18,181 nucleotides of DNA from JADFNO01 sp965369945. Its GTDB lineage: Bacteria > Planctomycetota > Phycisphaerae > Phycisphaerales > SM1A02. Shown one piece after another: positions 8,404-14,969 of the stretch. Under the pieces are notes generated by a model, which was given only the letters and a program-made list of their open reading frames with translations, did not search any database and had not been told where the DNA came from. Every line of letters starts with the position of its first letter. Position 1 is the stretch's first letter. Made by a program: the position numbers and the translations under genes. The DNA lies in NCBI GenBank assembly GCA_965369945.1, contig CBDUST010000061.1, forward strand, positions 1-18,181, read 5' to 3'.

Positions 8404-10185
8404 TCGGTCGTCGCCGTAATCGCGCTTGCAGTAGTTATGAGCGGCCAGCGCGCCCAGGCCCAGCCCGGCACGGTCCTGTCGCACCAGAAGATCAGCGACA
8501 CCGAGGGCGGCTTCACCGGCACCCTTGCTAATGATGATTGGTTTTGCGCCACGGCGTCGCTGGGTGATCTGGATGGCGATGGTGTCCGCGATATGGCTGT
8601 GGGGGCGTCCGGCGATGACGACGGGGGCCTCGACCGTGGCGCGGTGCGGATCCCCGTCCACAACACCGCCGGGACGGTGAAGTCCCACCAGAAGATCAGC
8701 GACACCGAAGGCGGCTTCACCGGCATACTGGATGATGGCGATAACTTCGGTTGGCACCTGGCCTCGCTGGGCGATCTCGACGGCGACGGCGTGGTTGACC
8801 TGGCCGTGGGGGCGCCTTTCGATGACGACGGCGGCCCGGCCCATGGTGCGGTGTGGATCCTGTTTCTCAATGTAGACACAACTGATCCTGACAACCCCAT
8901 CGTCACCGTCGATTCGCACCAGAAGATCAGTGACACCGAGGGCGGTTTCGAGGGCATCCTGGATGATTTTGGTTTCTTCGGTTTCATCGAGGCGTTGCTG
9001 GGCGATCACGACGGCGACGGCGTGGTTGACCTGGCCGTGGCGGCGTCTCATGCTGACGACGGGGGCCCCAACCGCGGGCAGGTGTGGATCCTGTTACTCA
9101 ACCCCGACGGGACGGTGAAGTGCCAACAGAAGATCAGCTCCACCGCAGGCGGCTTCAGGGGCACGCTGGATGATGAGGATCTCTTCGGCCAGTCGCTGGG
9201 CTCTCTGGGTGATCTCGACGGCGATGACGTGGGCGACCTGGCCGTGGGGGCACCCGGAGATAACGACGGAGGTACGAGCCGTGGCGCGATGTGGGTGCTG
9301 TTCCTCAACACGAACGGCACCGTCAAGTCCCACCGGAAGATCAGCGACACCGAAGGGGGCTTCACCGGCATATTGGATAATTTCGATTTCTTCGGGGAGA
9401 CGGGGAACTCTCTGGGCGACCTTGACGGCGACGGCGTGGCCGACCTGGCCGTCGGGGCAACCCGCGATGACGACGGGGGCCTCGACCGCGGCGCGGTGTG
9501 GGTCCTGTTCCTCAACACCGACGGCACGGTCAAAACTCACCAGAAGATCAGCGCCACCGAGGGCGGCTTCACCGGGATCCTGAATAATGGCGATTGGTTC
9601 TCTTGGACGCCGATGTTCCTGGGCGATCTCGACGGCGACGGCGTGGGTGAGCTGGCGGTGGGGGGACTCTTCGATGACGACGGGGGCACGGATCGCGGTG
9701 CCGTCTGGATTCTGTTCCTCGACGGCGTAGCAACTACCCCACCCATCGACTTCAATGCGTTCCGCGGATTCTACGAATCCGGTGACCTGAACAGCCTTCT
9801 GGCATCGGATGGCGGCAAGTTGTGTTACAACCCAGGCATCACAATCTTCCCAGCCGAAGCTCCGGTCACACTGGATTTCTTCGGAATCTTGCCAAACGAT
9901 TCGCCAGCGACGCTCGACGTGACAATCGAATCGTCAGCGAACACGGTCGGTTTGGAACTGACATTCTCATTCTGGAACTACAACTCGAATTCCTGGGATG
10001 TTGTTGGTGTAGAAGGGCAATCCCTCAACGCCGATACGGTCCGGACGTTTGCCGGCAATCCGGCGGATCATGTAGAGCCCGGCACTGGCGAAGTGAGGAC
10101 TCGATACGAAGTTCGTCAGGCGGGCATTATATTCGTATTCCCATGGTTGGATTGCGTTGACCATGTCTACTGGACAACCGGCTGA
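8347..10185 (+). CDS. Secreted FG-GAP (integrin-alpha-like) propeller protein with shared C-terminal domain (612 aa)
   Basis: The ATG at 8347 is chosen because AAGGAG lies eight bases upstream; the frame is open further back but has no such signal. Residues 1 to about 37 form a signal peptide, with likely cleavage after AQA. Six FG-GAP-type units follow, each with SHQKISDTEGGFTG, then LGDLDGDGV.DLAVGA and DDDGG..RGAVWILFLN. The repeated D.D.DG is a calcium-binding loop in this family. Repeat phases fall at 8482, 8686, 8917, 9124, 9331 and 9538, giving spacings of 204, 231, 207, 207 and 207 bases; unit 2 has an eight-residue insertion near NVDTTDPDNP. FG-GAP propellers usually mediate adhesion or ligand binding. 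Residues 469-612 are the shared C-terminal domain. It lies 132 bp after the kinase and 48 bp before the next family member. Confidence 0.9.
   Translation: MNRTWIAKMNVVGGCTVAQSVVAVIALAVVMSGQRAQAQPGTVLSHQKISDTEGGFTGTLANDDWFCATASLGDLDGDGVRDMAVGASGDDDGGLDRGAVRIPVHNTAGTVKSHQKISDTEGGFTGILDDGDNFGWHLASLGDLDGDGVVDLAVGAPFDDDGGPAHGAVWILFLNVDTTDPDNPIVTVDSHQKISDTEGGFEGILDDFGFFGFIEALLGDHDGDGVVDLAVAASHADDGGPNRGQVWILLLNPDGTVKCQQKISSTAGGFRGTLDDEDLFGQSLGSLGDLDGDDVGDLAVGAPGDNDGGTSRGAMWVLFLNTNGTVKSHRKISDTEGGFTGILDNFDFFGETGNSLGDLDGDGVADLAVGATRDDDGGLDRGAVWVLFLNTDGTVKTHQKISATEGGFTGILNNGDWFSWTPMFLGDLDGDGVGELAVGGLFDDDGGTDRGAVWILFLDGVATTPPIDFNAFRGFYESGDLNSLLASDGGKLCYNPGITIFPAEAPVTLDFFGILPNDSPATLDVTIESSANTVGLELTFSFWNYNSNSWDVVGVEGQSLNADTVRTFAGNPADHVEPGTGEVRTRYEVRQAGIIFVFPWLDCVDHVYWTTG
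8482..9720 (+). repeat. Six tandem FG-GAP coding repeats
   Basis: Six direct repeats of about 207 bases encode the propeller blades. CACCAGAAG or a one-base variant marks each phase. DNA similarity between units is high, with long identical phrases such as GGCGACGGCGTGG. This explains the unusually long stop-free frames on the opposite strand here. Confidence 0.9.
9751..10185 (+). repeat. Shared C-terminal domain, copy 2
   Basis: This 435-base segment has the same length as copies 1 and 3. Hand-counted protein identity is about 80% to copy 1 and 79% to copy 3. Both conserved cysteines are kept. Around 9827-9852 the DNA is identical to copy 1 for more than 20 bases, including third codon positions. 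Confidence 0.9.
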
Positions 10186-10194
10186 TGGCCTGCA

Positions 10195-10290
10195 GATGGC
10201 CTTGGCAGAACTGTTGAGTGAGGAGCACTTGCGATGACAAGGAAATGGTTTGCGGTAATGAGCGTTGTAGGTGGGTACGCGGTGGCGCAG
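10195..10290 (+). repeat. Duplicated leader, copy B (upstream of the beta-helix gene)
   Basis: This is the homologue of 8306-8403. It includes GATGGCCTTGG, the ribosome site GAGGAG (10220-10225) and the first 19 codons of the next gene. Homology ends soon after the signal peptide, where the two proteins become unrelated. Confidence 0.75.
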
Positions 10291-11850
10291 CCCGCAACGG
10301 CCGACATCATCAACGTGCCGGCTGAACAACCGACGATTCAGGCGGGAATCGACGCAGCCGTGGATGGCGACGAAGTCGTCGTTGCAGACGGAACGTACAC
10401 CGGACCCGGCAACCGCGACATGGACTTCGGCGGCAAGGCGATCACGGTCCGCAGCGAGAACGGCCCGGCCGCATGCATCATCGACCTCCAGGCCGACAAG
10501 GGCGACCCGCCCCGTGCATTTCACTTCCACAGCGGTGAGACGATCGACAGTGTGGTCGAGGGCCTCACCATCCAAAACGGCTTCGGCACACGCGCCGTGC
10601 TCTGCGAATCGAGCGCACCGCTGTTCCGATCGTGCGTCTTCCGGCACAATAGTGGCGGAGCCGTTGGCACTTTTCAATCGTTCGCGACGTTCATCGGCTG
10701 CCAGTTCCTCGAGAACCATACTGAGTTCAACGGAGGTGCCGTCGCGACCAGCGACGGTTGCGGCGAGGCCGATGCAGGCTGCACCCGACCTGTGTTCCAT
10801 GGGTGCCTGTTCGGAGGCAACACTGCAACGGAGGGCGGAGCGGTTTACGTGAGTACTTATGCTGCCGAGTTTGTGAACTGTACGTTCGTGGGCAACCAAG
10901 CGCGCCAGGCCGGCGCGCTCCGCGTCGAACCCCCATCGCTCGGCGTAATAGTCGTGAACTGCACGTTCGTGGGCAACCAGGCAGACCAGGGCGGCGCGAT
11001 CTCGGCCGGTCCAGGCGTCGGAACGAACGTAGCAGTGGATAACTCGATTCTCTGGAACAATTCGCCGGAGCAGATCGCCGGCCAGGTCAGTGTGCAGTAC
11101 AGCCTCGTCCAGGGCGGCTGGGACGGTGCCGGCAACAGCGAAGAGGATCCAATGTTCGTTGATCCTGATGGACCGGATAACGATCCCGACACCTGGGAAG
11201 ACAACGACTACCGCCTCTCCGCCGGCTCGCCGTGCATCGACGCCGCCGACAACACGTCTGTGCCAGAGGGCGTATTCACCGATCTCGACGGCAATCCGCG
11301 CTTCGTTGACGATCCGAACACTCTGGACACCGGTGTGGGCAACTGCCTGATCGTGGATATGGGTTCCTACGAGTTCCAAGAAGGGACGACAGACTGCATC
11401 GTCGGTCCCGTCGAGTTCAGTGCGTTCCGCGGTTTCTACGACTCCGGTGACCTGGGCAGTCTTCTGGACTCGGATGATGACAAGCTGTGTTATGAACCAG
11501 GTATCGTACTCAATCCGACCGAGGCTCCGGTCACGCTGGATTTCACAGGAACGTTGTCAACCGATTCTCCGTCGACACTTGACGTGACGATCGAATCGTC
11601 AGCGAACACCGTCGGTTTGGAACTCACAATCTCATTCTGGAATTACAACACGAACTCGTGGGATGTAGTCGGTACGGATACGCAATCGCTCAACACCGAT
11701 ACGGTCCGGACGTTTGCCGGCAATCCGACGGATCATATAGAGGCGGGCACTGGTGAAGTGAGGACTCGATACGAGGTTCGTCAAGCCGGAATAATTTTCC
11801 AGTTCCCATGGACGGATTGCATTGACCATGTCTTCTGGACGACGAGTTAA
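10234..11850 (+). CDS. Secreted right-handed beta-helix protein with choice-of-anchor Q-like region and shared C-terminal domain (538 aa)
   Basis: The ATG at 10234 has GAGGAG eight bases upstream. A short signal peptide ends near residue 23 (PATA, then D). The mature part starts with INVPAEQPTIQAGIDAAVDG, the usual opening of parallel beta-helix proteins. Short rungs follow, such as 'FVNCTFVGNQA..GGA' twice and 'FHGCLFGGNTATEGGAV'. Residues about 330-388 (YRLSAGSPCIDAAD ... DLDGNPRF ... DMGSYEF) match the end of choice-of-anchor Q-type proteins. Residues 395-538 are the shared C-terminal domain. No polysaccharide-lyase catalytic residues can be assigned, so an enzymatic role is unproven. It lies 48 bp after the FG-GAP gene and is probably in the same transcript. 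A surface or extracellular location is expected. Confidence 0.9.
   Translation: MTRKWFAVMSVVGGYAVAQPATADIINVPAEQPTIQAGIDAAVDGDEVVVADGTYTGPGNRDMDFGGKAITVRSENGPAACIIDLQADKGDPPRAFHFHSGETIDSVVEGLTIQNGFGTRAVLCESSAPLFRSCVFRHNSGGAVGTFQSFATFIGCQFLENHTEFNGGAVATSDGCGEADAGCTRPVFHGCLFGGNTATEGGAVYVSTYAAEFVNCTFVGNQARQAGALRVEPPSLGVIVVNCTFVGNQADQGGAISAGPGVGTNVAVDNSILWNNSPEQIAGQVSVQYSLVQGGWDGAGNSEEDPMFVDPDGPDNDPDTWEDNDYRLSAGSPCIDAADNTSVPEGVFTDLDGNPRFVDDPNTLDTGVGNCLIVDMGSYEFQEGTTDCIVGPVEFSAFRGFYDSGDLGSLLDSDDDKLCYEPGIVLNPTEAPVTLDFTGTLSTDSPSTLDVTIESSANTVGLELTISFWNYNTNSWDVVGTDTQSLNTDTVRTFAGNPTDHIEAGTGEVRTRYEVRQAGIIFQFPWTDCIDHVFWTTS
11416..11850 (+). repeat. Shared C-terminal domain, copy 3
   Basis: This 435-base segment is colinear with copies 1 and 2. 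Hand-counted protein identity is about 79% to each. It is more divergent at domain positions 31-49 and keeps both cysteines. Similarity to copy 1 continues past the stop codon into the 8-mer repeat. Confidence 0.9.
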
Positions 11851-11855
11851 GACCA

Positions 11856-11879
11856 TGGCATCATGGCATCATGGCATCG
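11856..11879 (+). repeat. Tandem 8-mer repeat after the beta-helix gene
   Basis: Three tandem copies of TGGCATC(A/G) start six bases after the stop codon. They belong to the same 8-mer family as 4688-4719 after the LVIVD gene. They open the 434-bp non-coding gap 11851-12284. Confidence 0.7.
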
Positions 11880-11900
11880 AGGGGCGGAGGGAGGAAGAAG

Positions 11901-11928
11901 GCTTGAGGCTTGAGGCTTGAGGCTGGGG
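11901..11928 (+). repeat. Tandem 7-mer repeat
   Basis: Three exact tandem copies of GCTTGAG plus one degenerate copy (GCTGGGG) lie in the non-coding gap after the beta-helix gene. No function is apparent. Confidence 0.65.
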
Positions 11929-11954
11929 ATTGAAGACTGGCGGCTGACGATGGT

Positions 11955-12119
11955 TGACCCGGACCGTCGTCGCTCGCAACCCGGATCTTCCTCGCTCGCT
12001 CTCGCTCTGACCCGGACCTTCCTCGCTCGCTCTCGCTCTGACCCGGACCTTCCTCGCTCGCTATCGCTCTGACCCGGACCTTCCTCGCTCGCTATCGCTC
12101 GCTCGTCAGGTCCGGCTTC
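11955..12119. repeat. 31-bp tandem array with dispersed end module
   Basis: Three near-identical 31-base units begin at 12008, 12039 and 12070, each starting TGACCCGGACCTTCCTCGCT. A diverged unit (11977-12007) and a shortened one (11955-11976) precede them. The array is closed by CGTCAGGTCCGGCTTC (12104-12119), the exact reverse complement of 93-108. CCGGACCT in each unit can pair with AGGTCCGG at 12108-12115. There are no unique spacers, so this is not CRISPR. Confidence 0.8.
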
Positions 12120-12284
12120 GGGTGCACGGTTGTACGCCCGTTATCAGCCGTTATCTATCTTCACCAGATGGATCGTGCGAAGAAGCTGAGCGAATGCAAT
12201 GAGGCATTCGCTGGCCGCACGTCATTTTGGGGGCATGATTACCACATTCATTTGGCGACGGAGCATGCAGGGAGAGGGACGCCG

Positions 12285-12965
12285 ATGCGCAATCATACGA
12301 TGACAGGTTGGGGAATGATGCAAGCAGCACTGTTTGTGGGCGTGATGTTGGCGCCGGGTCTGGCGGCACAGGCTGGAAGCATCGACATATTCTCGGACGA
12401 GGCGAACAGCACGGAAGGGCTGGGGAGTTTCACCGGCTCGGTGGACTATGTGTTCGATTCGGATTCCGGACTGGGCTTGCTGACGATTACCCTGACCAAT
12501 ACCAGCGACCCGGATAACGGCGGATTCATCACGGGCTTCTTGTACAACATCGTGAGCGATGATCCCGATGCGTCGGCGACATTGGTTAGCGCATCACATC
12601 CCTATGAAGACGCGACTGACCACGGATTGAGCGGTGAGCCGTTCGGTAGTCCGTTCGATGCTGGCGCGGCGCTCGGCGGGGCATTCCTCGGCGGCGGCGA
12701 TCCGACCGGCGGGATCGCGGTCGGCGACACGGGAATCTTTGGGTTTGAAATCATGGCGTTCGACGCAGCGGATCTAACGGCGTTGAACTTCCTGGTCGGC
12801 GGCCCCTACGAGTTCAACTTCATCGTGCGTTTCAAAGGGTTCAAGGACGGCGATTCGGATAAGGTTCCGGCCTCGATCGTTCCGCTGCCGCCTGCGTTAG
12901 CGTGGGGTGGATTGGGACTCGTCGCGGTGATGTTCGGCGCAGGCCGAGTGCGGCGCAAGTCGTAA
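12285..12965 (+). CDS. Exported protein with PEP-CTERM-like (VPLPPA) sorting tail (226 aa)
   Basis: The ATG at 12285 is chosen for the GAGG-containing purine run seven bases upstream and because it places a signal peptide at the N-terminus (core MMQAALFVGVMLAPGLAAQA, cleavage near residue 30). The frame is open further upstream without support. The middle is acidic and glycine-rich with beta-strand character (LLTITLTNTSDPDNGGFITG), like the ligand-free beta-sandwich regions of choice-of-anchor proteins. The last 28 residues have the order VPLPPA, a hydrophobic stretch, then RVRRKS. That is the layout of PEP-CTERM-type signals processed by an exosortase, with VPLPPA in place of VPEP. No exosortase gene is in the window. 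This tail differs from the shared domain of the three upstream secreted proteins. It is convergent with the ABC permease, with 28 bp between their ends. Confidence 0.82.
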   Translation: MRNHTMTGWGMMQAALFVGVMLAPGLAAQAGSIDIFSDEANSTEGLGSFTGSVDYVFDSDSGLGLLTITLTNTSDPDNGGFITGFLYNIVSDDPDASATLVSASHPYEDATDHGLSGEPFGSPFDAGAALGGAFLGGGDPTGGIAVGDTGIFGFEIMAFDAADLTALNFLVGGPYEFNFIVRFKGFKDGDSDKVPASIVPLPPALAWGGLGLVAVMFGAGRVRRKS

Positions 12966-12993
12966 GTGCGAATTGCGTCTCATCGGGCAACCT

Positions 12994-13809
12994 TTATACA
13001 GTGCAAATATCACGTCGGGCGAAGCAGATCCCGCCGATGGTCCACATCACCGCACCGAGAACCAATAACACGGCGATGTCGTCCAGCGGCCACTGTTCTT
13101 GACGAAGCACGAGCAGTGGTTGGTAATACTGGAGGATGCTCAGGAACGAGACGTTGTTAGCCGGCTCCCAGAATTGGGCGACGAAGCTCAAGAGGAATGA
13201 CGCCAGTAGGATCGAGAAGACGATCGCGATTGCCTTGCCTCGGCGTTCACTAAGTGAGGATATAAGCCAGCCGAGTCCTCCGATAGCCAGATAAAGACTG
13301 AACAAATTCACGATGACGATAAGCACGGATTTTGGTTGGAACGGTATGGGCGTTGCGACGAGCAATGATCCAATTCGGTTTCCCACAAGACCCAATGCGA
13401 TGATTCCAATGCCCGTAGCGATGAACATCAGCAATTCAGCTCTGTAAACGTCCCAGCGCGACACGGGCAACCCCAACAAGACGTCGATCGTGGCGCGATC
13501 GATCTCGCCGACGGGAACACGGGTGGCGAAGATCGTCGCGTGCGCGCTGATGATCGCGAGCACGACCGGATGAACCCAGGCGATGGAGGCGAAGACGTTG
13601 GGGCCAAGTTGATCGCCGACATCAACGCCCAGCAATGCGCGCAACATGGTCTTGACGAATGGGAGATCGAGCCAAACGGTCGATAGTTGCTCCGAGAACG
13701 TCGGCAAAACGTACGCTAGTAGCGCCTCAACGATCATCAAGGCAAGACCAAATAGGGCGCTGATGATCCATACTTCGCGCAACGACTTGAATAGCAACCC
13801 TCGATTCAC
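12994..13809 (-). CDS. ABC-2 type transporter permease (271 aa)
   Basis: This is the membrane subunit of an ABC exporter. About six transmembrane helices are visible, near residues 15-37, 71-95, 127-148, 163-186, 195-217 and 245-266. Between the second and third lies VGEIDRATIDVLLGLPVSRW, typical of ABC-2 permeases (type with EIDRGT..LLL.P.SR). The start is GTG at 13807-13809, overlapping the stop of the ATPase gene (GTGA), with AAGGAGG ten bases upstream. The overlap indicates translational coupling and a two-subunit complex. The substrate is not evident; related pairs export drugs, peptides or sodium, or act in membrane maintenance. Confidence 0.9.
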   Translation of the reverse strand: MNRGLLFKSLREVWIISALFGLALMIVEALLAYVLPTFSEQLSTVWLDLPFVKTMLRALLGVDVGDQLGPNVFASIAWVHPVVLAIISAHATIFATRVPVGEIDRATIDVLLGLPVSRWDVYRAELLMFIATGIGIIALGLVGNRIGSLLVATPIPFQPKSVLIVIVNLFSLYLAIGGLGWLISSLSERRGKAIAIVFSILLASFLLSFVAQFWEPANNVSFLSILQYYQPLLVLRQEQWPLDDIAVLLVLGAVMWTIGGICFARRDICTV

Positions 13810-14696
13810 GCCTGCGTTTCCTCCTTCAAGTAATATTGTCGAAAGAGGCTGTCGAGGTCGGGGTGCCCAATTGTCAGATCGGCGACGGGTCGATCGCGCA
13901 GCCAGTCCAGCAGCGGAGCAACGTCGCCGCGCAGCGAGCCCTCCCAGAGAGAATCATCACGGCGATGGACCTCGAGACACGGCGGCGCTTGAAGATCGCC
14001 ATCGCCGGTGTGCCAACGGATCGTGACGACACGACGAGCGTTGTCGCGCAACGATTGGAGCGTCTGGTCGGCAACGAGCCGACCATCGCGCACGATGGCG
14101 ACACGATCGCAGAGACGCTCGACTTCGCTGAGACTATGGCTCGAAAAGAAGATGGTGTGACCTTCGGCCGCCAGTCCGCGCAAGAACTCAATGAGCCGTT
14201 CCTGCATGAGCGGATCGAGCGAAGCGGTTGGTTCGTCCAGGATCAATAGTTGCGGCCGATGCGCCAACGCGATAATCAGCCCGAGTTTCTGGCGCATTCC
14301 GCGCGACATGCGGCGCACAGTGACATTGAGGTCGAGGGAAAACAGTTCGGCCAACTCTCGCCCAGGAGGACGCAGATCACGTCGGCGAATCGCCCCGCAA
14401 ATGCGCAGCATGTCGTTGCCGGTCCGTTGTGAGTACAAACGCAGATCGCCGGGCAGATACCCAACCTCTTGTTTGATGCGTCGCGATGACCTCCAGCAAT
14501 TCGAGCCGAAGATTTGGGCTGAGCCGGCGGTTGGGCGAAGGAGGCCCAGAAGCACACGAATCGCTGTCGTCTTACCCGCGCCGTTCGGTCCGAGGAAGCC
14601 GAAGATATCACCCTGTGCAACTTCCAGCGTAACGCGGTCGATGCCGATCCGACGGCCGTACCGCTTCGTCAGTTTGTCGATGACAACAACACTCAC
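13806..14696 (-). CDS. ABC transporter ATP-binding protein (296 aa)
   Basis: This subunit powers the exporter by ATP hydrolysis in the cytoplasm. It has Walker A GPNGAGKTT (residues 36-44), signature MSRGMRQKL (130-138, a variant of LSGGQ seen in this group), Walker B LLILDEPT ending D154-E155, D-loop SLDP and switch H187 in FSSHSLSE. A C-terminal extension from about residue 215 (beginning around RRVVTIRWHTGDG) is the accessory domain usual for ABC-2 partner ATPases. The start is GTG at 14694-14696 with GAGG eight bases upstream. It is the first gene of the pair. Upstream, 14697-14969 is non-coding and contains a palindromic element. Confidence 0.94.
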   Translation of the reverse strand: MSVVVIDKLTKRYGRRIGIDRVTLEVAQGDIFGFLGPNGAGKTTAIRVLLGLLRPTAGSAQIFGSNCWRSSRRIKQEVGYLPGDLRLYSQRTGNDMLRICGAIRRRDLRPPGRELAELFSLDLNVTVRRMSRGMRQKLGLIIALAHRPQLLILDEPTASLDPLMQERLIEFLRGLAAEGHTIFFSSHSLSEVERLCDRVAIVRDGRLVADQTLQSLRDNARRVVTIRWHTGDGDLQAPPCLEVHRRDDSLWEGSLRGDVAPLLDWLRDRPVADLTIGHPDLDSLFRQYYLKEETQA

Positions 14697-14850
14697 CGTG
14701 CAACCTCAGCGTAAGGAGGTCCGTGGCGGGAATATCGGATCGCCGCGCACCTGGGTGGCATTATAGGTGCAAGGCGATCTGAAGAGACGCCGGTGTTGGA
14801 TGAACGGCGACGTCTCACGCCGCGAGTTCTACGTTGGCCTGATCCAAACG

Positions 14851-14952
14851 CTGGGTGCCACACATCATCGCGCAGCGTGATGTGTGCAGAACTCCGTTGA
14901 TCCCAGATCGGCACACAGCACCCACCGGGGCGGGATGCTGTGTGGCACCCAG
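14851..14952. repeat. Palindromic dispersed element, copy 1 (102 bp)
   Basis: The ends are perfect 14-base inverted repeats: CTGGGTGCCACACA (14851-14864) and TGTGTGGCACCCAG (14939-14952). Inside are two hairpins: CACACATCA with TGATGTGTG (14859-14886, extended by CGC/GCG), and CACACAGCA with TGCTGTGTG (14912-14944). The arms can also pair end to end as one long hairpin. It closely matches 16806-16912. It starts 17 bp beyond the stop codon of the DUF3179 gene on the minus strand. No T-run follows the hairpins, so it is not a classical terminator. Confidence 0.88.
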
Positions 14953-14969
14953 CGATCCGTAGGTCGTTC

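Noticed and set aside
7450..9051. A 533-residue open frame on the minus strand
   Set aside because: It lies antisense to the end of the kinase gene and the FG-GAP repeats, has no ribosome site, and owes its length to repeated GC-rich codons without reverse stops. Its sequence repeats in step with the blades on the other strand.
9967..11379. A 470-residue open frame on the minus strand
   Set aside because: It is antisense to the shared C-terminal domain of the FG-GAP gene and to most of the beta-helix gene. Similar antisense phrases appear at 4464-4778 and 11632-11856 only because the domain DNA is repeated.
11955..12119. Possible CRISPR array
   Set aside because: The units are directly contiguous at 31 bases with no unique spacers, and no cas genes are present.
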